From positions 20,334 through 84,333 of the forward strand of contig CANFST010000009.1 in assembly GCA_947449695.1 (NCBI GenBank): 64,000 nt of DNA, in the 5' to 3' direction. The notes beneath the pieces are model-generated. The model had not been told where the DNA came from. It made no database searches and worked only from the letters and a program-made list of their open reading frames with translations. Position numbers and translations under genes: made by a program. Below are positions 9,793 to 19,470 of this stretch, in pieces; the first letter of the stretch is position 1; each line of letters starts with the position of its first letter. The DNA is from Chitinophagales bacterium (lineage in GTDB: Bacteria; Bacteroidota; Bacteroidia; Chitinophagales; CAIODY01).

Positions 9793-12700
9793 TTATCTTA
9801 TTAATGTTATTGTACCAGTTAAATTAAACACATTGCCATCTGCACATTGCACTTGTATTTGATACATAAACACATCACTGCTCATTACTTTGCCATTGCT
9901 TGTTCCATCCCAACCAAATTCAGGCAAACCAATTGGTACATGTTCGGCATTAAATACAATACCACCCCAACGATCGTAAATACGCATATAATTTAATTCT
10001 TTTACACCAGTACCTTGTATATAAAATCTGTCGTTATTGCCTTTTGGACCTTTGCTTTCAGGTGTAAAAGCATTAGGCACATATACCGCATTGCTTTCAT
10101 CACACAATACGTGAATGGTTACAGCAGATGAATCAATACAACCATGTCCATCAGTTACAACCACATGATAAGTTGTAGTGACATCTGGTGTAAATACAGG
10201 GCTTGGACAATTTGTACAATTAATATTATAATTAGGTGACCAAGCAATATTACCTACGCCAACAGAAACCACTGGTGGCACTGTAACTGGCTGTCCTGCC
10301 ACTTGCCCAACAATATCATGATTAAGATAAATAACAGGAAGTTGGAATATCTGTACATTGATGGGAACTGTTGCACAATCACAACTACCACAAATTGTTA
10401 CATTATAATTTGTAGAATTTGCTGGTGTAACTGTAATAATTGAGTCGGTTGAAATAATATTATTTAATGAATCACGCCATGTATAAGTTAAACCACCATG
10501 TGCATATAAAGTAACTGAATTACCTAAACATACGCCAGTATCGCTGCCTGCAACAGGCACCACTAAAGGAATGACACTTATTTTCATACTATCTTCAGAG
10601 GAACAGCCTGTCACATTATCTCTCATATACAAAACATAATACTGACTAGTATTTGTGGTTACAATTGGATTCGCTGAAAACTGATTCCCAATACCACCAG
10701 GACGAATCCAATGATAATAATAACCAGCTGGTAAAGTTGGACAACCTATCTGAACAGGTTGCTGCGCACAAACCAAAGTATCATTACCAGCACAAGCAAT
10801 AGGATGAGCAAAATTAAACACTTTTACCACTGTAGAATCTTTACAACCTTGTTGTGTAGTGACTACATATTTAATATTAAATGAATCATGTGCATAATAA
10901 TAATGCGTTAATCCGCTTGGGAAAATTTTTACATGCGTAGTGCTGGTATCACCCCAACTTAAATCCCAACCATTTATAGGGTTTAAACTTGATGATGCAT
11001 CCAATACTGTCGGGTGTAAAGTATCACAAGCACTTGTTGGAATAACATTTAACCCGGCATGAGGCAAACTATACATACAAATCATTTTACTAGTGCTGTC
11101 TTTACAACTTAATGCATTAATTGAAATTAATTTGATGGTATAACAAATGCTTGCAACACCTGAAGGCAAGGTAAATGTATGTGTAGGGTTTGTTGCAGAT
11201 GACTGACAAACATTATTCAACGAATCACCAAAATTCCAACAATAGGTTAAGCCTGCATTTGGTGTAGAATGATTAGTGAAAGTAATTGGCGCTGAACTAC
11301 CACAATAAATTGTATCAGCTACAGTAAAATTAGCTACTACAGGAGGTAATACAACTACATTTTTAATATTGCTGGTATCAATGCAACCATGCATAGTTGT
11401 ATCAATTAATATGGTATGGAACACACCAGATGAAGTATAGCATATTTGTGGATTAGCTAATGTTGAAGTGATTGTATTTAAAGCGTAATCAAAATACCAA
11501 CGATAATGCAATTTGCCTGTATCGGGGTTAACGGAAACATCAGTAAAATTGATACAGCCATTGATACAAACAGTATCAGGCGAATTAGTAAACTGAGCTG
11601 TAGGAAATTTATAAATATTAATAATATTACTTTGAAGCATTGAATCAACACATCCCCAATTGGTTTTTATTTTTAATTTCATTGAATAAGAACCAGCCTG
11701 ATTAATAGTTACAACAGGATTTTGTGTATTGAATGTTTGCACTACATTGCCAAATGAATCTAACAATTGCCAGGTTCGTGATGTAATGGATGCACCATAA
11801 ACATGCGGAGATGAACTCAAAGATGAATCGTAGAAATTGACAGTAGCACTACCACAGAAACTTGTAATAGCAGGCACTCTGCCAAAATTAGCTTTAGGGC
11901 AATCAATGTTTACAGTATCTTTAATAGCATAAATACATGACCCATCTGAAATATAAGCTAACACTGTTCGTTTGCCGCAAGTTGTGAATTGATGAGAGAA
12001 TGAATAATTACCCGTTGAATCGAAAGCAATTTGTTCATTGCCTACATTATCATCCCAATACATTAAAACACCATTGAATGAATTAGTTGTATCAACAAAA
12101 TTAATAATATCACCCACACACCCATGATGCGATAAAGCTCTAAATTTACCTCTTGGACCTTTTACGAAAAACACTTTTGAAAGTGAGTCACTACAACCCA
12201 ATCGGCTGGAAACATACCAACGCAATGAATACAGACCTGGATAACCTAACGGAACCTGCACATTATTTGGTAAACCTTGTGGAGAATTTTTTGAATAAGC
12301 ATAACTAATGTTCAGTCCGTCAGGTAAATTAATTAAGAGGTTAAGCGAATCGTAAGCGCCAGTGGTTAAATTTGGAATGTTGGCAATAGTGCCTGGGCAT
12401 GGAAATGTATCGGGTACGCTTGCTAAGTTTACACGTGGATTTTGAATATGAATGATTACGCAGGTATCTGATTGGCATTGATTTCCATTAGCATCGGTAT
12501 AATTGTTTGCCACATGAAAATTCAAATGATAATAGCCTAAAGTACTGAAAGTATAAGGAGAGTTAGGTCCTGGTCCTGCAAAGTAATCAGTTGTAGAAGT
12601 AGCTATTGCATTTTTTGTACAACTATCTGGCAATGCGCTTAATTTCCAACTTTTAATTGCCGTATAGCCTGATGAGGCGTTCACCAAAGCCACTTGTGTT

Positions 12701-15700
12701 CCTAAGCAAAGCACTGTATCAGGTAATCCAGACCATTTGGCACTTACCCCAGTTACTGCTGGTGGATTGTTGATATATTGAGTTGGATAATGACAACCAT
12801 TCGCATCCCAAATATCTACTTTCATACCAGAAATATAATTGGATGAGTAACAATGCGTAATGCTAGTCCAATTGCCAGTTATGGTTTGAGTAGTATTTGC
12901 TGGATCACCAAAATGAATAACTGTAGTTCCTAAAGTTGTTCCACAACCGATAATTTTATTAGTAAACAATAAACAAGTATTACATCCATTACCAGAAGGA
13001 GTAACTTTTACATAATTATTACCCCCTAAGGAATCTTGTAATGAATGAACGACGACTGAATAAGTAGTTGAATCTTGGCATGAGCCTGAAGCATTGCCGA
13101 TTATCAACCTTAGTTGAAATGTACCACAAGAATCAAACACGAAGCAGGCAGAATCAGCATCATGAGTACCTGGTGTATTTTGTTTATATTGTCCTTTATA
13201 ACCCCATTTCCAAATTACAACAGGTGGATATGTTGGTGATGACCCAGCCGTAGCACTAAAGCACCATCGATTGTCTATTCCATTCCTACAAGCAATGGTT
13301 GGTTTTACAGGTGATGTTTGCTGAATAACAGCTGTAAATGGTGAAACTATAACATTCTGACAAACTGTATCGGTATCGCACAGCAAATGAAATTTATCAT
13401 ACGCTGATAAGCAAACATAATATGTACCTCCCCCATTATAAGAGTAATTATAACGGACAGGAACTTTCCCTGGTGCAACAGTCGTATCAAACACATCAAA
13501 TCCAGAATTATTGGTTATTTTATTCCATAGATGTACTTTAAGTGAATCACCTACTGGTAAATTACCTCCGCAATATTTATATTTTACTTTTGGTTTAAAT
13601 GTAACAATAGGCTGGAAAGCATTTTGATTGGCACAATGTCCTGAATCAATCAAACTTGCCATAATACCTGATACACAAATAGTATCTAATTTCATTGTAT
13701 CAGCACAACCATTATCATATATAATAAAATGCCCCACATATTTTCCTGTATCATTAAAACATATTTTGGGCGAATCGCAATTGGAAGAGAAAGCAACAAT
13801 CTGATTATTATTAGGACGAGTGAAATAATAAAAACAATTCAGATTAGTGCATTGACTGATATGATTGGTTGGACTTGGGATAATGTGCATTGAACTATCA
13901 GGATATACATTTATACATGCGGTTGCAGCACTGCTAGGATTCAATCGTTTTAAGCAAATATTTTTTGTAGATACTTTTGCTTTGGCTTTTATTTTATGTC
14001 CAATTCTGATTCCTTTTTTTATCAAAATAGTATCGAAACAACTTATACCACCCACTGTAAAAGTTTTATGAACCAACATAACATTATAGCAAGTATCTTT
14101 ATGCTGAAAGCCTTTAAAACAATGGTAGTACCACCAAGCATTAGGACCAGTTTGAGCAGAAGTGGTTACCCCAGCTGAATCCCAAACAATCCAAGTATAT
14201 AAACTATCCGTTTTTACTGAGCATCTAAAAGTATCACAAACCGAACCACAACCTACTGAATTTTTATAGCTAACTGTACCAGAAGGTTTTGACAGATAAA
14301 CTGTATCAGTTGTAAATGAGCAACAGCCCCCATTTGCAGCACTTTGACAAACCTTTAAACACAATTCATGATCTTGTGTTGGATTAGCTGCTGTCCCATT
14401 TCCTGAAAATGTAACACAAAATGAGCTAGTAGTAGAACCAATAGGAGGCGAACAAGAAACATTGCCAGACCAAGCAACTGAATAACCAGGTAAGTTTTGA
14501 GGCGCATTAACCAAGTTGAAACAAAACTGATGGCTAGGTGCACAATAGCTGGAATAATAACCAGTAGCTAATTTTATAGCAGCCACAGGTGATGGATTTA
14601 CTTTAATGGTATCAACCTTAAAATTATATTTTATCTGACAGCTACTACATTGATTTAAAATTGAATCATTTTTAACAACAATTTTATATTTAACAGGCAC
14701 CGAACATCCACATGATATGGAGAAATAAGCACTGCCAGGATTACCATTAGACGATTGAATAGATCCTAAAACAACCGTATCAGCACATGAAGGAGAACCA
14801 GGCAATGGAATGGCTAAAAAGTTTGCAACCACATTACATGAACTTGCCGGAATGGTATTAGCCGTGAAAAACACTTGAAATGGTGAGCCGCAACAAACCA
14901 CAGTATCGTTCAAATTAAATGATGGTGGTGGAACAGTTTGAATACCTTGCAAACAAACCGCATTTGTTTGTGTAACTGTATCAACACAACCCCTACCTGG
15001 TGCAATAGAATCGTACACAGCTAATTTCACATCATAACAACCATAACTTGAGAAGCTTACTGTTTGAGTTTTGCTACGTTGTGGCCCATGATTAGGTGCA
15101 GTTGGCAAAGGCGATGGTGATGGTAAAGTAGGTACCCACCATGAATAAAAAGTTGATGTTGTGGGGCTTGCTGAAAGTGTAACCGGTACACCTGTAACAC
15201 ACGAACTGGCAGATGCAGGCACAGTGATAGATGCCACAGGATTGCAAAACACTTTGAAAGCACAAGCAGAGGAATATACAGCCTGACAACCATTGCCATC
15301 TTTAACAATATAAAAAACAGGATGACAAGCCTGTGTAGGGTTACAATTGTAAGTAACTGTAGTATCACCGCATGAGCCGTTAGGAGCACCATTGCAAGTG
15401 GTTTTTACCACCCCATAAGGCGTACCCAAAATAAATGAAAAAGAATATGGTGGTATTGTATTTGGATTGCTGGGTATTAATTTAGTTGTTAAAGGATCGC
15501 AACCAATAGTATCACTTACCGTAAAACCGGCGGTAGGTAATGCATGTACCACAGCAATACACTTACAAATGCTATCTGCCTGACCTGTAGCAGTATTGAT
15601 TACCTTTAAACAAAGACGGTAATAACCAGGAGTCAACATAATTGCTGAGTAATTATGATTGTAAGATGCTCCTGTATAAGCACCTGTTAAACTATTAACC

Positions 15701-15930
15701 CATACACCATTGCAACCGGTAGAATTTTGGTCTAACGACCAAACTGCTTTGTTATAAGTACCAGTTGAAGTATTAGTGAAAACTAAAACGGCCGAACCAC
15801 AAGTATCAACAGGAAATGAGGAAGTAAGACCAGGGCAAGCAAAATTAGCTACAGGGGCTTGTGCACTTAAACTGTTAGCAAACAGCAGGCTGATAAAAAA
15901 CAGACAAATGAATCGTGAAATATTTTTCAT
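9793..15930 (-). CDS. Giant PKD-type surface protein with CHU_C (T9SS type B) sorting domain
   Basis: The 2045-residue protein begins with a signal peptide (ISRFICLFFISLLFANSLSAQ). It then consists of many Cys-containing Ig-like/PKD-type repeats, recognisable as GxYxxxLxV, CxDT and FGDS.N..C patterns (for example YCWNFGDSLNNVCQSS and RWYFDYALNTITS). The last 95 or so residues are the gliding-motility-associated CHU_C domain (VPNAFTPESKGPKGNNDRF, then MRIYDRWGGIVF, WDGTSNGK, FMYQIQVQCADG, TGTITLIR), which is the type B T9SS signal. Such proteins are usually held at the cell surface with SprF-type partners; no sprF-like gene is adjacent. Function is probably adhesive or structural. It is single-cistron, with a strong terminator downstream. 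Confidence 0.9.
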   Translation of the reverse strand: MKNISRFICLFFISLLFANSLSAQAPVANFACPGLTSSFPVDTCGSAVLVFTNTSTGTYNKAVWSLDQNSTGCNGVWVNSLTGAYTGASYNHNYSAIMLTPGYYRLCLKVINTATGQADSICKCIAVVHALPTAGFTVSDTIGCDPLTTKLIPSNPNTIPPYSFSFILGTPYGVVKTTCNGAPNGSCGDTTVTYNCNPTQACHPVFYIVKDGNGCQAVYSSACAFKVFCNPVASITVPASASSCVTGVPVTLSASPTTSTFYSWWVPTLPSPSPLPTAPNHGPQRSKTQTVSFSSYGCYDVKLAVYDSIAPGRGCVDTVTQTNAVCLQGIQTVPPPSFNLNDTVVCCGSPFQVFFTANTIPASSCNVVANFLAIPLPGSPSCADTVVLGSIQSSNGNPGSAYFSISCGCSVPVKYKIVVKNDSILNQCSSCQIKYNFKVDTIKVNPSPVAAIKLATGYYSSYCAPSHQFCFNLVNAPQNLPGYSVAWSGNVSCSPPIGSTTSSFCVTFSGNGTAANPTQDHELCLKVCQSAANGGCCSFTTDTVYLSKPSGTVSYKNSVGCGSVCDTFRCSVKTDSLYTWIVWDSAGVTTSAQTGPNAWWYYHCFKGFQHKDTCYNVMLVHKTFTVGGISCFDTILIKKGIRIGHKIKAKAKVSTKNICLKRLNPSSAATACINVYPDSSMHIIPSPTNHISQCTNLNCFYYFTRPNNNQIVAFSSNCDSPKICFNDTGKYVGHFIIYDNGCADTMKLDTICVSGIMASLIDSGHCANQNAFQPIVTFKPKVKYKYCGGNLPVGDSLKVHLWNKITNNSGFDVFDTTVAPGKVPVRYNYSYNGGGTYYVCLSAYDKFHLLCDTDTVCQNVIVSPFTAVIQQTSPVKPTIACRNGIDNRWCFSATAGSSPTYPPVVIWKWGYKGQYKQNTPGTHDADSACFVFDSCGTFQLRLIIGNASGSCQDSTTYSVVVHSLQDSLGGNNYVKVTPSGNGCNTCLLFTNKIIGCGTTLGTTVIHFGDPANTTQTITGNWTSITHCYSSNYISGMKVDIWDANGCHYPTQYINNPPAVTGVSAKWSGLPDTVLCLGTQVALVNASSGYTAIKSWKLSALPDSCTKNAIATSTTDYFAGPGPNSPYTFSTLGYYHLNFHVANNYTDANGNQCQSDTCVIIHIQNPRVNLASVPDTFPCPGTIANIPNLTTGAYDSLNLLINLPDGLNISYAYSKNSPQGLPNNVQVPLGYPGLYSLRWYVSSRLGCSDSLSKVFFVKGPRGKFRALSHHGCVGDIINFVDTTNSFNGVLMYWDDNVGNEQIAFDSTGNYSFSHQFTTCGKRTVLAYISDGSCIYAIKDTVNIDCPKANFGRVPAITSFCGSATVNFYDSSLSSSPHVYGASITSRTWQLLDSFGNVVQTFNTQNPVVTINQAGSYSMKLKIKTNWGCVDSMLQSNIINIYKFPTAQFTNSPDTVCINGCINFTDVSVNPDTGKLHYRWYFDYALNTITSTLANPQICYTSSGVFHTILIDTTMHGCIDTSNIKNVVVLPPVVANFTVADTIYCGSSAPITFTNHSTPNAGLTYCWNFGDSLNNVCQSSATNPTHTFTLPSGVASICYTIKLISINALSCKDSTSKMICMYSLPHAGLNVIPTSACDTLHPTVLDASSSLNPINGWDLSWGDTSTTHVKIFPSGLTHYYYAHDSFNIKYVVTTQQGCKDSTVVKVFNFAHPIACAGNDTLVCAQQPVQIGCPTLPAGYYYHWIRPGGIGNQFSANPIVTTNTSQYYVLYMRDNVTGCSSEDSMKISVIPLVVPVAGSDTGVCLGNSVTLYAHGGLTYTWRDSLNNIISTDSIITVTPANSTNYNVTICGSCDCATVPINVQIFQLPVIYLNHDIVGQVAGQPVTVPPVVSVGVGNIAWSPNYNINCTNCPSPVFTPDVTTTYHVVVTDGHGCIDSSAVTIHVLCDESNAVYVPNAFTPESKGPKGNNDRFYIQGTGVKELNYMRIYDRWGGIVFNAEHVPIGLPEFGWDGTSNGKVMSSDVFMYQIQVQCADGNVFNLTGTITLIR

Positions 15931-16049
15931 GTTAAAAATTTTAATATCTTAAAGTAAGGTATTCTACCTATATAGATATTAATTTGAATGAAAATGTTGC
16001 TTTTGGTTAAAAAAAACTTTGCAAACAAAAGTAGGAAATAGGCATTAAA

Positions 16050-17327
16050 TCAACAAACATCTAATCCAATATCTTTGCGGAAATATTTATTTTTAAAATC
16101 AATCTCTGAAGTGGCTGTCATAGCCTTTTTCAAAGCATTTTTCAGGTTATTATCTAAAGCTGTTACCATCAACACTCTGCCGCCAGCAGTAATGACTTTT
16201 TGGTGTTGATTAAATTGTGTGCCTGCATGAAAAATCAGGGCATCACTTTTTTCGTTTTCAAAATTTATTTCAAAACCCTTTTCAAATTCAGATGGATAGC
16301 CACCACTTGCCAAAACCACTGTGCATGCAGCTTCTGTCGATTCTTTCAAAACCTGTGTATTTAATTTTTCATCTGCTACGGCTTGAAATAAATCAACTAA
16401 ATCATTTTCAATACGAGGCAATACGGCTTCCGTTTCAGGGTCGCCCATTCTGCAATTATACTCTATTACAAATGGTTCATTATTTACATTGATAAGTCCG
16501 AAATAGATAAAACCTTTATAAATTATTTTATCTTTTTGCAAACCAGCAATTGTAGGTTTAATAACTTTTTCTTCAACTTTCAGCATCAATTCATGCGTTG
16601 CAAAAGGCACTGGCGAAATAGCTCCCATGCCGCCCGTGTTTAATCCTGTATCGCCCTCTCCTATTCGTTTGTAATCTTTTGCAGTGGGTAACAGCAAATA
16701 ATCTTTTCCATCTGTTAATACAAATACACTCAATTCAATTCCTTTTAAGAATTGTTCAATCACCACTTTTGATGAAGCATCACCAAACTTAGCTGATTCA
16801 ATCATTTGAGATAATTCTTCTTGCGCTTCTTGGTGGGTTTCACAAATCACAACACCTTTACCTGCAGCTAATCCATCAGCTTTTAATACAATTGGCAAAG
16901 GAGAATCCATTAAATATCTTTTTCCTTCTTCAATATTTTGAAGCGTAACTTCTTTATAAGCTGCTGTTGGAATAGAATGGCGCAACATAAATGATTTTGC
17001 AAATGCTTTGCTGCCTTCCATTTGTGCACCATGCTGTGATGGGCCAATAACAGGAATATGTTTTATATTTTCATGCTGCAAAAAATAATCATAAATTCCT
17101 TTCACTAAAGTTTCTTCGCCAGCTGGTAAAACCATATCAATTCCATGTTGAATACAAAAATTTTCAATGGCATTAAAGTCGCTTACTTTTATATCAACAT
17201 TGGTAGCAACTTTCGCTGTGCCTGCATTACCCGGAGCCACATACAATTTATCACAATGTTTGCTTTGTGCAATTTTCCAAGCAAAAGCATGTTCTCTGCC
17301 GCCCGAACCTAAAATTAAAATATTCAT
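16050..17327 (-). CDS. purD: Phosphoribosylamine--glycine ligase (GAR synthetase)
   Basis: PurD joins 5-phosphoribosylamine and glycine with ATP, the second step of purine synthesis. I set the start at 17327 (MNILILGSGGREHAFAWKIA, 425 residues); an upstream ATG at 17363 adds 12 non-conserved residues. The protein shows the N-domain glycine loop GSGGREHA, the ATP-grasp core (LPIVLKADGLAAGKGVV) and the metal and product-binding segment (YNCRMGDPETEAVLPR). A -7-like TAATTTTG (17358-17351, reverse) lies 24 bp upstream of the start. The gene stands apart from other purine genes, which is common in Bacteroidota. Confidence 0.97.
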   Translation of the reverse strand: MNILILGSGGREHAFAWKIAQSKHCDKLYVAPGNAGTAKVATNVDIKVSDFNAIENFCIQHGIDMVLPAGEETLVKGIYDYFLQHENIKHIPVIGPSQHGAQMEGSKAFAKSFMLRHSIPTAAYKEVTLQNIEEGKRYLMDSPLPIVLKADGLAAGKGVVICETHQEAQEELSQMIESAKFGDASSKVVIEQFLKGIELSVFVLTDGKDYLLLPTAKDYKRIGEGDTGLNTGGMGAISPVPFATHELMLKVEEKVIKPTIAGLQKDKIIYKGFIYFGLINVNNEPFVIEYNCRMGDPETEAVLPRIENDLVDLFQAVADEKLNTQVLKESTEAACTVVLASGGYPSEFEKGFEINFENEKSDALIFHAGTQFNQHQKVITAGGRVLMVTALDNNLKNALKKAMTATSEIDFKNKYFRKDIGLDVC

Positions 17328-17370
17328 GAAATGGATTAAAAATAAGGCGGCAAAATTAATCAAGTATTCT

Positions 17371-18819
17371 TTATTGCACTACTAATTTACCCAATGATAT
17401 TGCTTTGTTTTCAGATTCATCTTTGATGCAATAAGTATAAAAACCTTTGTTTAATTTTTCAATTGAAATGGAAGTTGATGACTGATGGATAGTGGTATTT
17501 AAAACTTGCTTACCCAGCAAATCATAAACCATAAATTCAAGTTTATGGATAGGTGGATTGCTTAGCAGTAAAGTAATTTGCTTTGATGCTGGATTGGGAA
17601 AAACATGAATGGTATTTTTTGAAATAGTTGTTTCGGTGATGCCAGTTGACAGGCTGAATTGCATCAATACATAATTATTATTTGATGGATTCAAATTACA
17701 GCCACCTACATAAATATTACCTTTACTATCATGTAAAATATTTTCGATACCGATGTTTGAAACAGCATCGAAATCATGGAGAGGATTTGCACTTTGCTTA
17801 CCTAAGTTGCTCCATTGTGTGCCATCCCATTTTGCTACATAATTGCTGGATTGGGAAATAACATTATTAGCATAATAGGCAATAGAAGTATCGGTGAATC
17901 TACCAGCACAATAAAGGTTGCCATTTCGGTCAATATCTAAAGACTTTATTTCAGAATTTGCATCTAACAAATTAGTGCCGCCAACTTTTGACCAATGCAA
18001 ACCATTCCATTTTGCTACATACTGATGTCCAGATGATATGCTTAATGAATCAGTAAATGCTCCTGCAGCATACACATTATTGATACTATCACAGATAATA
18101 GTTTCAATTAGTCCGTTAGCATTTAATGAATCGGTGGGTGAATCGAGCTCAGACCAAATGCTACCGTTCCATTTTGATATCATGCCTTTGTTGCTATTAT
18201 TTGCATACGGCGCAGCGATGTATAAATTGCCAGTCAAATCAGTTGTAATAGCTGATACTATATTCATAAAAGGATTTAAAGCGGTTGAAATATTGCTCCA
18301 AGCGCTACCGTTCCATTTGGCAATGTATTTAGTGCCTTGATAATTTAATATTGAATCAGTAAACCAGCCAGTGATGTATATATTATTAAAGGTATCAACA
18401 CACATTTGAGTAATTGCTGAATTAAATCCAGTAGTATCTAACTTGCGCCAATGATTTATTCCATCCCATTTAGCAATATAATTTTTGCCGTTTGAGTTGA
18501 ATATTCCACCAGTGACATATACACTATCATGTTTATCGACGCAGATTGCAATAACATTGCCTGTGAGGTTGGCTGTGATATCCTGCCACTGATTTCCATT
18601 CCATTTTTTTACGATACTATTGTTTGAATTATTTGAATTGACCATGGCGCAATACAAATTATTGTTTTTATCTACACAAGTTCGGGTCCATGCAGCCCAA
18701 GTGGTTTGACAACTGGTGTTATTGCTTTTTAATTCGCTCCATCCATAATTAGTTTGGGCTTGTGATTGAAAAAAAATAAAAAGAAATAAAATAAAAAAGG
18801 TGAGTTGTTTCAGAATCAT
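17371..18819 (-). CDS. Secreted repeat (propeller-like) protein with T9SS sorting domain
   Basis: The 482-residue protein has a signal peptide (LTFFILFLFIFFQSQAQ) and about six repeats of roughly 50 residues. Each contains K-W-N/D-G-x-x-W (KKWNGNQW, AKWDGINHW, AKWNGSAW, SKWNGSIW, AKWNGLHW, AKWDGTQW) paired with a D-x-x-x-N-x-Y-x-A/G motif, consistent with a six- or seven-bladed propeller. The C-terminus is a type A T9SS sorting domain (VFPNPASKQITLLL ... YDLLGKQVL ... KGFYTYCI ... GKLVVQ). No catalytic motif is visible. The stop lies 43 bp before the purD start on the same strand, so read-through into purD is possible but not shown. Confidence 0.85.
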   Translation of the reverse strand: MILKQLTFFILFLFIFFQSQAQTNYGWSELKSNNTSCQTTWAAWTRTCVDKNNNLYCAMVNSNNSNNSIVKKWNGNQWQDITANLTGNVIAICVDKHDSVYVTGGIFNSNGKNYIAKWDGINHWRKLDTTGFNSAITQMCVDTFNNIYITGWFTDSILNYQGTKYIAKWNGSAWSNISTALNPFMNIVSAITTDLTGNLYIAAPYANNSNKGMISKWNGSIWSELDSPTDSLNANGLIETIICDSINNVYAAGAFTDSLSISSGHQYVAKWNGLHWSKVGGTNLLDANSEIKSLDIDRNGNLYCAGRFTDTSIAYYANNVISQSSNYVAKWDGTQWSNLGKQSANPLHDFDAVSNIGIENILHDSKGNIYVGGCNLNPSNNNYVLMQFSLSTGITETTISKNTIHVFPNPASKQITLLLSNPPIHKLEFMVYDLLGKQVLNTTIHQSSTSISIEKLNKGFYTYCIKDESENKAISLGKLVVQ

Positions 18820-18880
18820 TAAAATGTTTTAGTGAAACAAATATAAATACTTTTAAGATGAGTAAGATTTTTTGAAAAAT

Positions 18881-18915
18881 AAAAAGGCTCGTGTATAATT
18901 ACACGAGCCTTTTTA
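18881..18915. terminator. Bidirectional terminator hairpin
   Basis: AAAAAGGCTCGTGT and ACACGAGCCTTTTT form a near-perfect stem with a short AT loop (ATAATT) and U-tracts on both strands. It ends the peroxiredoxin transcript (minus strand) before the T9SS gene promoter. Confidence 0.88.
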
Positions 18916-18935
18916 AAATGAGTAATCTTAAAAGC

Positions 18936-19403
18936 TTATTTCAAAGCAGCATTGATTGCTTCAAAATTAGGCAAATCGCCTGCTGAAGCTAATATTTCAG
19001 CATATTTTACTACGCCATTTTCATCAATTACAAATGCACTGCGACGGCTATGACCATACATACCAAATACGAAAGCATCTTTTTCGTAAGCTACGCCATA
19101 CATTTCAGAAACTACTTTATTGTAATCGCTTAATAATGGAAAATTTAAACCTTCTTGTTCTTTCCATTTTGCCAATACAAATAACGAATCGCAGCTAATG
19201 CCTAAAACCTGTGCATTGGCGTTGTTGTAATCAGCTATGCCATCGCGAACGCTGCATAGTTCTTTAGTGCATACGCCAGTGAAAGCTGCTGGTACAAATA
19301 GCAATATTACTTTTTTGCCTTTGTAATCACTTAATTTAATTTCTTTTTTTTCGCTATCGAATAATGAAAAATCGGGTGCTTGTTGTCCTACTGCAATTTG
19401 CAT
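18936..19403 (-). CDS. Peroxiredoxin (AhpC/TSA, AhpE/Prx5-like)
   Basis: This 155-residue thiol peroxidase has the active-site motif PAAFTGVCTKELC. P38, T42 and the peroxidatic Cys45 match the PxxxTxxC signature, and Cys50 is a candidate resolving cysteine, giving an atypical 2-Cys or 1-Cys mechanism. A conserved Arg is in the later block (GHSRRSAFVIDENG). It reduces hydrogen peroxide or organic peroxides in the cytoplasm using thioredoxin-type donors. It sits 67 bp downstream of a TlpA-like thiol protein on the same strand and has a strong terminator after it, so the two may share a transcript. Confidence 0.92.
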   Translation of the reverse strand: MQIAVGQQAPDFSLFDSEKKEIKLSDYKGKKVILLFVPAAFTGVCTKELCSVRDGIADYNNANAQVLGISCDSLFVLAKWKEQEGLNFPLLSDYNKVVSEMYGVAYEKDAFVFGMYGHSRRSAFVIDENGVVKYAEILASAGDLPNFEAINAALK

Positions 19404-19470
19404 ATTATTTTTTGTTTTATTTTTTTAGATAAACAACAATAGCAAATTGTTGTTCAATCATGGTGAATAT